This document shows positions 23,885 through 32,754 of a stretch of 32,848 nt of DNA, one piece after another. The notes under the pieces are model-generated. The model was not told the origin of the DNA. It saw nothing but the letters and a program-made list of their open reading frames with translations, and did no database searches. Position numbers and translations under genes: made by a program. Position 1 is the stretch's first letter, and each line of letters begins with the position of its first letter. This DNA is from Cytophagia bacterium (GTDB lineage: Bacteria; Bacteroidota; Bacteroidia; Cytophagales; Spirosomataceae). The stretch covers positions 1 to 32,848 of the forward strand of contig REAB01000074.1 in assembly GCA_004293645.1 (NCBI GenBank), written 5' to 3'.

Positions 23885-24637
23885 ATGACTCTCATTGCGC
23901 TCATTACTGGTGCTTCTTCTGGCATTGGCAAGGCTACTGCTCAAGCATTGGCCGCTGCTGGCATCAACCTCATTTTGTGCGGCCGTCGGCAAGACCGCTT
24001 AGATGCACTGGCCCAAGAACTGGACGAACAAGTTAAAACCACTACCCTCACATTTGACGTGCGCGACCGCGCGGCCGTGGCCAATGCCATTGGTGGACTG
24101 CCCGCCGTTTGGCAAAAAATTGACATACTAATCAACAATGCGGGCAATGCCCACGGACTCGCAGCGATGCAAGACGGTGATTTGGACGATTGGGATGCCA
24201 TGATGGACGGAAACGTAAAGGGACTACTGTACGTGTCGAAGGCGGTGATTCCCAACATGGTAGCGCGGCAAACTGGCCACATTGTCAATATAAGTTCTAC
24301 GGCGGGCAAACAAACCTATGCCAACGGTGTGGTGTATTGTGCTTCCAAAAAAGCAGTAGAGGCCATCAGCGAAGGCATGCGCCTTGATCTCACGCAGCAT
24401 GGCATCAAAGTAACCAACGTAGCGCCTGGAGCGGTAGAAACAGAGTTTTCGGTGGTGCGCTTCAAAGGCGACGAAGACCGCGCTGCCAAAATGTATGAAG
24501 GCTTTGACCCGCTGCGTCCCGAGGACATCGCCGATGTAATTTTGTACGTAGTTACTGCTCCCGCCCGCGTCAGCATTGCCGACATTACCATTATGGCCGC
24601 TGCCCAAGCTGCTGCTACCACTATTTACCGAAAATAA
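23885..24637 (+). CDS. Short-chain dehydrogenase, YdfG-like
   Basis: A 250-residue classical SDR: TGASSGIG (8-15), CGRRQDRL with two Arg favouring NADP(H), NNAGNAHG (84-91), and the triad Ser138, Tyr151, Lys155 (YCASKKAVEAISEGMRLDL). The layout and the PGAVETEFSVVRF loop fit the YdfG/serine-3-dehydrogenase group, which oxidises short 3-hydroxy acids. It acts in the cytoplasm. Monocistronic, 144 nt before a tRNA gene. Confidence 0.9.
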   Translation: MTLIALITGASSGIGKATAQALAAAGINLILCGRRQDRLDALAQELDEQVKTTTLTFDVRDRAAVANAIGGLPAVWQKIDILINNAGNAHGLAAMQDGDLDDWDAMMDGNVKGLLYVSKAVIPNMVARQTGHIVNISSTAGKQTYANGVVYCASKKAVEAISEGMRLDLTQHGIKVTNVAPGAVETEFSVVRFKGDEDRAAKMYEGFDPLRPEDIADVILYVVTAPARVSIADITIMAAAQAAATTIYRK

Positions 24638-24719
24638 TTAGGCAGCGGGTTTATCGCTCCATACAATTGATTTGATAATCAGCTTAATAGGTTTTTTTGC
24701 GCAAAAAAGTTAAAAAAAA

Positions 24720-24751
24720 TTTGGAGAACGAAATTTAAACACACACCTTTG
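24720..24751 (+). promoter_or_regulatory. Promoter of the tRNA-Val gene
   Basis: TTTG at 24720-24723 and CACCTTTG at 24744-24751 (one mismatch to TAnnTTTG), 20 nt apart, with the tRNA 29 nt downstream. Confidence 0.55.
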
Positions 24752-24780
24752 CACTCCCAAACGACAAAAAAGGGTCTAAT

Positions 24781-24855
24781 GGGAGTTTAGCTCAGTTGGT
24801 TCAGAGCATCTGCCTTACAAGCAGAGGGTCGGGGGTTCGAATCCCTCAACTCCCA
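24781..24855 (+). tRNA. tRNA-Val (anticodon TAC)
   Basis: A 75-nt cloverleaf: acceptor GGGAGTT pairs with AACTCCC, D-arm with AGCTCAGTTGGTTCAGAGC, anticodon stem CTGCC/... loop CTTACAA giving anticodon TAC (valine), T-loop GTTCGAATC. Discriminator base A at 24855; CCA is not encoded. It is followed by a strong terminator. Confidence 0.95.
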
Positions 24856-24865
24856 CTTCATAATC

Positions 24866-24900
24866 AAGCAGCTACGTTCATTCGTAGCTGCTTTTTTATT
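24866..24900 (+). terminator. Intrinsic terminator of tRNA-Val
   Basis: A perfect 11-bp stem (AAGCAGCTACG with CGTAGCTGCTT, loop TTCATT) followed by six T residues, 10 nt after the tRNA 3' end. Confidence 0.9.
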
Positions 24901-25159
24901 TTACTTTTATTCCGATTTACTTGATGACTTAAACGCAAGTCAAACCCTATATTAGGGTACAAAATATAGACACAAATAAGTAAAATTGATATTGAATCAT
25001 TGTATAGTATCGATAGTGAGCAATTTATACAAAAATTCGCTGTAATTGTTTGTTTGTCAGTTTATTACTACCAAATTACCCTTTATTACAAATCAAAAAT
25101 AATAGCATGGCGGCGGCCAACCGCCTATTTCTGCCCAACTACTCATATGGCAAAGAACG

Positions 25160-25500
25160 TGGACATCGAATCGTATTTTTTGGTGTTCAACTGGATTATG
25201 CGTCCCAGACGAAATGTGCGGGGCGGCCTGTGCCGACATTCGTAGGAAATAAAACCAATAAACAATAGCTGTGGACTACCCTAAATCCTGCAAATAGACG
25301 AGTTATTGCTTTCCATATTGGTAGCCGTTCTGGGGTAGATGCACCACTTTTTACGATAAAATTCCAGAGATATTCAAAGGCAAATCTAAAAATCATAAAG
25401 TAGATTTTTTCTCTGATTACTATAAGGCCTAATGAAGAAGCCTTTAAAAATGAGGCTCATTTCGGAGTAGGGAAAATAAATAAGGGACTACCGTTAATTT
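25160..25500 (+). pseudogene. Decayed IS1-family transposase (InsB-like) remnant
   Basis: Pieces of an InsB-like DDE transposase can be read across frames: VQLD then, after an unusual 42-nt segment, FVGNKTNKQ, a TAG in place of an expected Trp codon, LWTTLNPANRRVIAFHIGSR, a frameshift near 25345, LFYDKIPEIFKGKSKNH and VDFFSDYYKA, a stop, and in another frame EEAFKNEAHFGVGK. This order matches the IS1 InsB core (WSFVGNK-type, GxRS, TDxxxAY-type). At least two frameshifts and two stops make it dead. The 42-nt segment (25197-25238) contains the GC-rich repeat word TGTGCGGGGC. No terminal repeats were found. The gap 24901-25159 shows no recognisable gene. Confidence 0.65.
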
Positions 25501-25521
25501 TTATAATTATCTGATATTCAG

Positions 25522-25529
25522 TATATTTG
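25522..25529 (+). promoter_or_regulatory. -7 box upstream of the sigma-factor gene
   Basis: TATATTTG, a perfect TAnnTTTG element, 155 nt before the FecI-type sigma gene and just after the IS1 remnant. No clear -33 TTTG is present at the right spacing, only an AT-rich stretch, so this is tentative. Confidence 0.35.
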
Positions 25530-25653
25530 TATATGGAAAATTTTAGGAGAATCAATTGAAATAGCCTTAAGTGGGTGAAAATATTTAGGCGGTTCGTCGC
25601 TGCGATGATATTACTTTTTTTTATAAAGTGCTGTTTATTAACACTTTACACTT

Positions 25654-25681
25654 CTGTGGGCTATTTACGGTGGACTACTTA
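25654..25681 (+). repeat. Heptamer repeat (4 units)
   Basis: Units CTGTGGG, CTATTTA, CGGTGGA, CTACTTA in 7-nt phase, ending 2 nt before the start codon of the sigma-factor gene, so the array lies in its leader and could affect translation start. Same family as the other three heptamer arrays. Confidence 0.6.
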
Positions 25682-25683
25682 TT

Positions 25684-26268
25684 TTGACATACACAACAGA
25701 TAAAGATCTTTGGCAATGCTTCAAGCAAGGCGATAGGGAGGCATTTACGCAGCTCTACAATCTTCATATTGAAGACTTGCTGATTTATGGATACAAGGTT
25801 ACTTCTGACCGTCAGCTTATTAAAGACAGTGTACATGATCTTTTTCTTCATCTTTGGCGGACTCGGAATAACCTTGCAGACACCGACTCTATCAAGTTTT
25901 ATTTGTATCGCTCGCTTCGTAATCGAATCATGCGAAATAGTGAGAAAAACAACCACGTAGCCATTGACTATGCCAATCTTTTTGAAAATATCATTGGAGA
26001 GCTGTCTTTTGAAGATGATTTAATATCCAATGAACAGCTAAACGAACAGCAACAACGGCTCAAACAGGCTATTCAGCAGCTTCCCAAACGGCAACAGGAA
26101 ATAATTCAGTTGCGGTACTACCACGATTTTGGCTTCGATAAAATCGCTGAGATAATGCACATCAACAACCAATCCGTCAGAAATCTTCTGCACAGAGCCA
26201 TCACCGAGCTACGACATCATTTCACGCCCCTACTCCTTTTCTTGCTTTCGCGATTGGGTGTATTTTAA
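25684..26268 (+). CDS. ECF sigma factor, FecI-like
   Basis: A 194-residue RNA polymerase sigma-70 factor of the extracytoplasmic-function type found with FecR and SusC/SusD in Bacteroidota. Region 2 spans about 8-85 (FTQLYNLHIEDLLIYGYK, DSVHDLFLHLW), region 4 about 125-180 (LPKRQQEIIQLRYYHDFGFD, then IAEIMHINNQSVRNLLHRA). It directs transcription of the adjacent susC-like operon when the outer-membrane signal arrives. The start is TTG at 25684; no ATG is close, and a heptamer repeat precedes it. The FecR gene follows after 77 nt. Confidence 0.9.
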   Translation: MTYTTDKDLWQCFKQGDREAFTQLYNLHIEDLLIYGYKVTSDRQLIKDSVHDLFLHLWRTRNNLADTDSIKFYLYRSLRNRIMRNSEKNNHVAIDYANLFENIIGELSFEDDLISNEQLNEQQQRLKQAIQQLPKRQQEIIQLRYYHDFGFDKIAEIMHINNQSVRNLLHRAITELRHHFTPLLLFLLSRLGVF

Positions 26269-26345
26269 AAAAAATAAAAATATTTCAAGACAAATGAGTA
26301 CAAAACCATAAAGTAGCGGTTTAGAGTTCATAAATCAAACACTAT

Positions 26346-27437
26346 ATGTCCAAATCATATACAGATTTTACACTTGAAGATTTCATCACCGATGATTATT
26401 TTATTGAGTGGGCAAAATATCCTACCCAGGAGTCGGACGAATTTTGGCTGGTATTTATTGAAAATGAACCCCATAAAGCACGCATAGTTCAGCAAGCTAA
26501 GTGGGCTGTACAACAATTAGCAATCGTTGGCAAACAAAAAGTATCCATCAACGAAATACCTATTATTTGGAATAATATTGAAGACAATTTGGATACAAAA
26601 TCAAAAAAAATCAGTCGTTTCTTTCGATTTGGATGGGGACTCTGGGCTGCTGCTGCCTCCATTTTTTTGATACTTGGCTTGGGCTACAAATGGGCCATAA
26701 AATCGGCAGCAACCGAAGGCGAATACTCACAGTTGATTTCTCAAGCCAAAACACCTCTCAAAGAGATTATAAACACAACGACCACTTCCAATCTCGTGGT
26801 ATCAATGCCTGATGGCAGCAAAGCAATTCTCAAACCCAACAGTCGGTTAAGTTACAATCAGTCGTTTACTGGCTCTATCAGAGAGGTTTATCTTTCGGGA
26901 GAAGCTTTTTTTGATGTAAAGAAAAACCCCAAAAAGCCTTTTTTAGTCTATGCCAATGGACTCACTACAAAAGTATTAGGAACAAGTTTTTGGGTAAAGG
27001 CATACGAAAAAGACAAGCAAGTTACGGTTTTGGTAAAGACAGGACGGGTCTCTGTTTTTGCACATAAAATAGCCCAAAGCTCCGACCCAGAAATAGAAGG
27101 AGTAGTGCTAACGCCCAATCAAAGAGTTGTATTTGGCAAAGAAACCGAAAGACTGACCCGTACATTGATAGAAAAGCCAACGCTGATTTTGTCCAGTCAA
27201 GAACTACGACAATTTTCATTTAATAATGCGCCAGTAACCCGCATTTTTTCAGCGCTCGAAAAGGCATACGGTGTGGATATTATTTTTGATGAAGAAGTAA
27301 TGACCAATTGCTTTCTTACAACATCGCTCACCAATGAGACTCTTTTTGAAAAATTAGATATTATCTGCGAAGGCATTGAGGCATCCTATAAAGTAGTTGA
27401 TGCCCAAGTAATCATTACCAGTAAAGGCTGTAGTTAA
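26346..27437 (+). CDS. FecR family anti-sigma factor
   Basis: A 363-residue inner-membrane regulator. Residues 1-90 form the cytoplasmic part that would hold the FecI-type sigma factor, one membrane helix runs about 96-114 (GWGLWAAAASIFLILGLGY), the FecR domain about 150-250 (VSMPDGSKAILKPNSRLSYN, REVYLSGEAFFDVKKNPKKP, LGTSFWVKAY) and a C-terminal DUF4974/STN-like domain about 285-360 (FSFNNAPVTRIFSALEKAYG). It receives the signal from the N-terminal STN domain of the SusC-like receptor in the periplasm. Gene order sigma, anti-sigma, receptor is standard for this signalling route. Confidence 0.93.
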   Translation: MSKSYTDFTLEDFITDDYFIEWAKYPTQESDEFWLVFIENEPHKARIVQQAKWAVQQLAIVGKQKVSINEIPIIWNNIEDNLDTKSKKISRFFRFGWGLWAAAASIFLILGLGYKWAIKSAATEGEYSQLISQAKTPLKEIINTTTTSNLVVSMPDGSKAILKPNSRLSYNQSFTGSIREVYLSGEAFFDVKKNPKKPFLVYANGLTTKVLGTSFWVKAYEKDKQVTVLVKTGRVSVFAHKIAQSSDPEIEGVVLTPNQRVVFGKETERLTRTLIEKPTLILSSQELRQFSFNNAPVTRIFSALEKAYGVDIIFDEEVMTNCFLTTSLTNETLFEKLDIICEGIEASYKVVDAQVIITSKGCS

Positions 27438-27499
27438 CGAATTATCTACTTAAACCCCGAAAAGAATGATAACAAAAAAACATCCAATGAACTAAAAAA

Positions 27500-27526
27500 G
27501 CCGACAACGATTGCAGCGTTATCGGC
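27500..27526 (+). promoter_or_regulatory. Leader hairpin upstream of susC-like gene
   Basis: GCCGA-C-AACG pairs with CGTT-A-TCGGC around a 7-nt loop (27510-27516), preceded by six A residues. It lies in the 190-nt region between fecR and the receptor start. No T-run follows, so it is not a simple terminator; an mRNA stability or processing role is possible. Confidence 0.45.
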
Positions 27527-27627
27527 CCCGAAATCCCCTTCTGTGTGTTCCATTGCACTACATCTGATTCCAGAAGATGCGAAGAATTGCTTTTTGCTTA
27601 TTCACTCACAAAAACTTCAGTAAACCG

Positions 27628-30600
27628 ATGAAAAAAAGATTACAAATCCAAAAAAAGCTAATTAGCTTCCTGAAAATCTCGCTTATACAAAGTTTTATTG
27701 CGATTATTTTCACGGGCATTTCGCTCGCGCGAGATGCTTCTGCCCAAGAACTGTTGAACCGTAAGATTAGCGTCCAAATAGAGAACCAAGATGTCATAAG
27801 TATCTTGAACACTATTGAAAAACAAGCAGACGTTAAATTCACCTATCGCCCTAAACTGATTACAACATCTCAGAAATTGTCATTGAACGTAGTCAATGAA
27901 GCCTTGTCTCAGGTGTTAGATAAGGTGCTTAATCCGCTGAAAATCAAGTACAAGGTCATCGGCAATCAAATTATACTGTCGCGTTTAGCCTCTTCGGCTA
28001 ATAACATAATAGAAGAAAAGGAGGGGCTAAGCCCAAACGTCGAAGCCCTCATGGCCGAATTACAGGTCGTGGGCACGGTTACTGACGATAAAGGCGTAGG
28101 AATTCCTGGCGTGAGTGTATTCGTCAAGGGTACTCAAAGAGGCACCTCAACCGACCAAAATGGAAAATTTTCACTTTCTGTGGCCGACAATAAAGCATTG
28201 TTGGTTTTTAGTTCTGTGGGTTTTGAAGCACAAGAGGTAATCGTTGGCAATCGCACTACCTTCAATATTACCCTAAAAACAGATGAAAGAGCCATGAGCG
28301 AGGTCGTAGTAGTGGGATATGGCTCTCAAAGAAAGCAAGACATAACATCGGCGGTATCGGTTATCAATATGAAAGATATAGGTGAGCAACCTGCCAACAA
28401 CATGAATCAGCTTTTGCAAGGACGCGCTGCGGGAGTCGTAGTAAAACAAAAAACGGGCGCCCCTGGCGGCGTATTTGAAGTACGTATTCGCGGTGTTGGT
28501 TCGTTGGGCGCAGGCAGCGACCCCCTGTATGTTGTTGATGGATTTGCCGTCGGTACTTCTGTTGGTCAAAACCTCAATCCCAATGACATTGAAAGTATTT
28601 CTGTTCTAAAAGATGCTGCCTCTACGGCCATCTATGGTGCAAGGGGGTCAAATGGGGTTGTACTTATTACCACAAAAACAGCCAAAGAAGGCAAGGTAAA
28701 TGTAAATCTTTCGATTGATAGAGGTATTCAGAGTATCCCTAATTCCAGAAGGGTCAAAATGTTGAATGGTGTAGAGTTTGCCCAGTTCAAAAAGGAGATT
28801 TTTGAAGATGGGATTCGTTATTTCCAAAAAAGAGAGCCTACATTGGAAGAAGTACCGATAGGCTTTCGCTTTCCAGAACAAACCCAATATTCAACCGACT
28901 GGTTTGCCGAAATAATGCGAAACAACGCTCCTTATACCGACGTAAACCTGACCATTTCGTCGGGCAAAGGGCCTCTAAAATCGCTTCTTTCTGTGGGTTA
29001 TTTCAAGGAAGAAGGCTCTATCGTCAAAACAAACTATGACCGCATTTCTATCCGCAGCAATTTGGGCGGTCAAGTCAATAAATTCCTCAATGTGGGATTG
29101 AATGTAAACGGAAGCATTACAAAACAGAACATTGCCAATGCCGATGGGCGTAGTGCATTGGTAGGCGGTGCATTGTTGATGGATCCACGCGAGCCTGTCT
29201 ATAATCCCGATGGCTCAATGCGTGCGTATATCGGTGGCGTTGATGGTGCTTTTGGTTTTCCAAATCCTTTGTTTGTACTCAACAATGCAATCAGAAGAAG
29301 AAATATTAGCGATATTCTTGCCAACGGGTTTGCAGAAATCTCTATTTTGAAAAACCTCAAATTTAGATCATCTGTCAATGCAAAAGTGAATTTTAATACC
29401 TATAAAGAGTATATACCTTCTACAATTGGCAACCCAGTTGCCGCTGGTACGGCAGGAGCCCCGCCAAGGATTGCTACCGCACGCGACATAAACGAGCAAC
29501 TTCGCAACTATTCATTTGACCAGCTCCTTTCTTATACGCCTACTATAGGAAAAAGCCACACGTTTGATGCCTTGGTAGGCTTTACTTCACAAAAGGAAAG
29601 TGTATATGGAATAGACGGCTCGGGAAATACTTTTCCCGATGATTTAGTGCCTTATTTAGGTGCGGCATCCATTAGATCTTCCAATTCTTATGAATTTGGT
29701 TGGACCCTACTGGCGTATTTGGCGCGGGTCAATTATTCGTATAAAGACAAATATTTGGCTTCTGTTTCTTTTCGTCGAGAGGGTAGTTCGCGTTTTGGTA
29801 CCGAAAACAAATACGGAAATTTTCCAGCAGCCTCTATAGGTTGGCGGCTGACCGAGGAATCATTTATGCCTAAAACCACCTGGCTCTCCGACGTAAAACT
29901 AAGGGCTAGCTGGGGTGTAACAGGCAATAATGATATCGGCAATTACCCAAGTTTGGCCTTCATGGGAGCCAATAACTATATCTTGGGTAACTCCTTCGCT
30001 CCAGGAAGGGTTATCAATTCTTTTTCCAATAGTCAGTTGAAATGGGAAAAATCAAATCAATTAGACATTGGATTGGATTTGGCGATGTTTAATAACAAAC
30101 TCACCTTTACTTTCGAGTATTACAACAAGCTCACCAACGATATGCTACTACCCATTTCTATTCCAGCAGTATCTGGTTTTACGACCAGTTTGGACAACAT
30201 CGGACAGGTACAAAATCGTGGGGTAGAAATGAGTGCAGATTTCAGAACCACCATCGGCAAGGTCAATTTTCGCACCAATGCCAACTTTACCATGAATCGC
30301 AGTAAAATATTGGCCATTAAAGGTGCTAACGATATGCTTTGGTATGGTAGTTTTTATGGTGGCTACAATGTCATGAAAGTAGGCCGCCCAGTCGGTATGA
30401 TTTATGGCTACCAAAAACTCGGCATTTTCAATACACAAGCTGAAATAGATGCGGCGCCCAGGCAAGATGGCGTAATTCCTGGGGGAATGAAGTTTGCAGA
30501 TACCAATGGCGATGGCATAATCACCTACGATACCCAAGATATGGTAGAGATTGGCGACCCTAATCCTGCCTTTACATGGGCTTGGACTACGGCGGCTGAT

Positions 30601-31065
30601 TACCGCAATTTTGACTTGAACATATTGTTTGTAGGAGCTCATGATTTTGACATCTACCGAAACATTGAAGCCTCTACCATGAACATGGATGGTGTATTTA
30701 ATGTATTAGACAAAGCCAAAGATCGTTGGAGGTCGCCTTCAAATCCTGGCTCAAATCCTGATGCTAAAAACTCACAAGGGGGCACTAATTTCTTCAAATG
30801 GTCACGCGAGAGTAGCGAACGCTACGTTTATGATGGCAGTTATATTTGGCTAAAAGCCGTAACATTAGGCTATACTCTACCCAAATTCAAATCTATTTTG
30901 AGTGATGCTAAGGTGTTTGTCACGGCCAATAATCTCTTTTTGTTTACCAAATACCCTGGCAACAACCCAGACGCGGGCGTAAGAGGTGGAACACAGTTGA
31001 ACAACGACGATGAGTCGTATCCTGTTCCAAGAACATGGGCTATTGGTGCTAAGTTTAACTTTTAA
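27628..31065 (+). CDS. SusC/RagA family TonB-linked outer-membrane receptor
   Basis: A 1145-residue receptor that imports oligosaccharides or other large ligands with its SusD partner. From the ATG at 27628: signal peptide ending DASAQ (about residue 38), STN domain about 45-100 (IENQDVISILNTIEKQADVK), carboxypeptidase-like domain about 145-225 (VVGTVTDDKGVGIPGVSVFV), TonB box/plug entry SEVVVVGYGSQRKQDITSAV, plug with GARGSNGVVLITTK, and a long barrel ending AIGAKFNF. An upstream ATG at 27577 would add 17 residues before a normal signal peptide and is not preferred. The STN domain fits signalling to the adjacent FecR. The ligand is unknown because no catabolic enzyme is present in the window. 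Confidence 0.95.
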   Translation: MKKRLQIQKKLISFLKISLIQSFIAIIFTGISLARDASAQELLNRKISVQIENQDVISILNTIEKQADVKFTYRPKLITTSQKLSLNVVNEALSQVLDKVLNPLKIKYKVIGNQIILSRLASSANNIIEEKEGLSPNVEALMAELQVVGTVTDDKGVGIPGVSVFVKGTQRGTSTDQNGKFSLSVADNKALLVFSSVGFEAQEVIVGNRTTFNITLKTDERAMSEVVVVGYGSQRKQDITSAVSVINMKDIGEQPANNMNQLLQGRAAGVVVKQKTGAPGGVFEVRIRGVGSLGAGSDPLYVVDGFAVGTSVGQNLNPNDIESISVLKDAASTAIYGARGSNGVVLITTKTAKEGKVNVNLSIDRGIQSIPNSRRVKMLNGVEFAQFKKEIFEDGIRYFQKREPTLEEVPIGFRFPEQTQYSTDWFAEIMRNNAPYTDVNLTISSGKGPLKSLLSVGYFKEEGSIVKTNYDRISIRSNLGGQVNKFLNVGLNVNGSITKQNIANADGRSALVGGALLMDPREPVYNPDGSMRAYIGGVDGAFGFPNPLFVLNNAIRRRNISDILANGFAEISILKNLKFRSSVNAKVNFNTYKEYIPSTIGNPVAAGTAGAPPRIATARDINEQLRNYSFDQLLSYTPTIGKSHTFDALVGFTSQKESVYGIDGSGNTFPDDLVPYLGAASIRSSNSYEFGWTLLAYLARVNYSYKDKYLASVSFRREGSSRFGTENKYGNFPAASIGWRLTEESFMPKTTWLSDVKLRASWGVTGNNDIGNYPSLAFMGANNYILGNSFAPGRVINSFSNSQLKWEKSNQLDIGLDLAMFNNKLTFTFEYYNKLTNDMLLPISIPAVSGFTTSLDNIGQVQNRGVEMSADFRTTIGKVNFRTNANFTMNRSKILAIKGANDMLWYGSFYGGYNVMKVGRPVGMIYGYQKLGIFNTQAEIDAAPRQDGVIPGGMKFADTNGDGIITYDTQDMVEIGDPNPAFTWAWTTAADYRNFDLNILFVGAHDFDIYRNIEASTMNMDGVFNVLDKAKDRWRSPSNPGSNPDAKNSQGGTNFFKWSRESSERYVYDGSYIWLKAVTLGYTLPKFKSILSDAKVFVTANNLFLFTKYPGNNPDAGVRGGTQLNNDDESYPVPRTWAIGAKFNF

Positions 31066-31078
31066 ATTATTCACAGAA

Positions 31079-32581
31079 ATGAAAAAGATAACTCCATATA
31101 TCATCGCAACCCTTTGCTTTTTACAGTTTTCGTGCAAAGATGATTTTTTAATAACGACCGATGCTACAAGAATAAGTACAGACTTGTTTTATGCAAATCA
31201 ATCTCAATTTGAGCAGGCACTAAACGGAGTGTACGGCCAATTGCAGAACATCACCAATACTGCTTACATAGGGCAAGAATTTATGTCGGACAACACGACA
31301 CTTGATTTCAATCCACTTGACCGAGGAGGAGCTGCTGGCTGGGAAGCATTTGAGTTTTCAACGGTCAATCCAGGGAATGGCGAAATCGCCGCTTTGTGGA
31401 ATAACCACTACGCTACCATGTACAACATTAATTACGCGCTCGAAAAACTGGCCCCGAGTACCATTGACGCTGCCACTAAAAGTGCGATTGAAGGCCAATT
31501 GAAATTTATCAGGGCCTACCATTATTTCAATCTCGTGCGCTATTTCGGAGATGTGGTTTTGGTTACTAAGACCCTCAGCAATCCCAACGAAGCGTTTGAC
31601 TTGGTTAAGTCTCCTGAAGCCGATGTTTACAAGCAAATCGAGGCCGATTTAAAAGAGGCAGTTAATTTATTGCCCGCCACTTACCCCGCAGTAGGTAGAG
31701 GTAGAGCTACAAAAGGTGCTGCTTTGAGTTTGCTTGGCAAGGTTTATTTGACTTTAAAAAGATACCCTGAGGCTGTTACAACACTCAAGCAGGTACTCCC
31801 TTTGGGCTATTCTCTTTACGCCAACTACAAAGACAACTTTGACCCTGCTAGAAAGAACGGTAGCGAGTCTGTTTTTGAAGTACAATACCAAGGCGGAAAC
31901 GACTTGGGCGAGCAAAGCAACTTTGTCTATGTATTTGCGCCCCGGCTTTCGCAAGGGGCTGTAACTGGCTTTGCCAACACCACCCCAAGTGGTCGCAATA
32001 TTCCTACCAACGACATGATTGCTGCTTACGAAACTGGCGACCTACGGAAAGACATTTCTCTCCAACCAGGCTATACGCTCAATGGGACTTTCGTTGCAAT
32101 TCCTTTCATTAACAAATACCGTTATACGCATACAATCACGGGGCGGTCAGACAACAACTGGCCTATCCTTAGGTATTCGGATGTGTTATTGATGTTGGCA
32201 GAGGCAATTAACGAAGCTACTGGCCCCGATGCTGAGGCTGTGGGTTATCTCAATCAAGTTCGCAAGCGGGCAGGACTTGCCGATTTGAGTGGACTATCCA
32301 AAGATACCTTTAGAACAGCTGTATTGAAAGAACGCCGCGTGGAACTGGCCTTTGAAAATCACCGTTGGTTTGATTTGCAGCGCACCAATACCCCAGCTCA
32401 ATTGGCCACATTCATGAATGCCTACGCAGTCAAAGAAAAGGCTACACCAACGGTGCCAAGAGGCGGAATTGCTTTCAATGCACTTGATTATGTCTATGAA
32501 GATTTTGAATACATTCTTCCTATTCCTGCACCCCAAATCTTAATAAATAGTAAACTCACTCAAAACAAAGGGTATCAATAG
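31079..32581 (+). CDS. SusD/RagB family nutrient-binding lipoprotein
   Basis: About 500 residues, a surface lipoprotein (lipobox LQFSC, Cys18-19) that caps the SusC barrel and binds ligand. Family signs: the N-terminal FEQALNGVYGQLQNI, TPR-like helices with AIEGQLKFIRAYHYFNLVRY and KGAALSLLGKVYLTLKRY, and the C-terminal RYSDVLLMLAEAINEATG and RKRAGL, LKERRVELAFENHRWFDLQR. The ATG at 31079, 13 nt after the susC stop, is preferred over an upstream frame that overlaps susC. Intact and co-transcribed with susC; followed by a strong terminator, so the operon ends here. Confidence 0.95.
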   Translation: MKKITPYIIATLCFLQFSCKDDFLITTDATRISTDLFYANQSQFEQALNGVYGQLQNITNTAYIGQEFMSDNTTLDFNPLDRGGAAGWEAFEFSTVNPGNGEIAALWNNHYATMYNINYALEKLAPSTIDAATKSAIEGQLKFIRAYHYFNLVRYFGDVVLVTKTLSNPNEAFDLVKSPEADVYKQIEADLKEAVNLLPATYPAVGRGRATKGAALSLLGKVYLTLKRYPEAVTTLKQVLPLGYSLYANYKDNFDPARKNGSESVFEVQYQGGNDLGEQSNFVYVFAPRLSQGAVTGFANTTPSGRNIPTNDMIAAYETGDLRKDISLQPGYTLNGTFVAIPFINKYRYTHTITGRSDNNWPILRYSDVLLMLAEAINEATGPDAEAVGYLNQVRKRAGLADLSGLSKDTFRTAVLKERRVELAFENHRWFDLQRTNTPAQLATFMNAYAVKEKATPTVPRGGIAFNALDYVYEDFEYILPIPAPQILINSKLTQNKGYQ

Positions 32582-32639
32582 TATTGAAAAAAACTGATTA
32601 GATTTTGTGTTTCAGTGCTTTTATGAATAGCCTGTTTTG

Positions 32640-32695
32640 AAGTACCTATTGTATATATTGGAAATCCTCCAGCCTATACGATAGGTACTTTTTTA
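32640..32695 (+). terminator. Terminator of the SusC/SusD operon
   Basis: A long stem: AAGTACCTAT (32640-32649) with ATAGGTACTT (32681-32690), extended inside by GTATA/TATAC (32651-32655 with 32675-32679), followed by T residues to 32694. It ends the transcript 58 nt after the SusD stop. Confidence 0.8.
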
Positions 32696-32754
32696 GCTAC
32701 TTTCTATTACTTCATTTTTTTGATTTATTCACCGTGCAAGAAACAACTGAAATA

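Noticed and set aside
25050..25268. Independent 72-residue protein
   Set aside because: Its C-terminal part is the FVGNKTNKQ piece of the broken IS1-type transposase; there is no complete domain.
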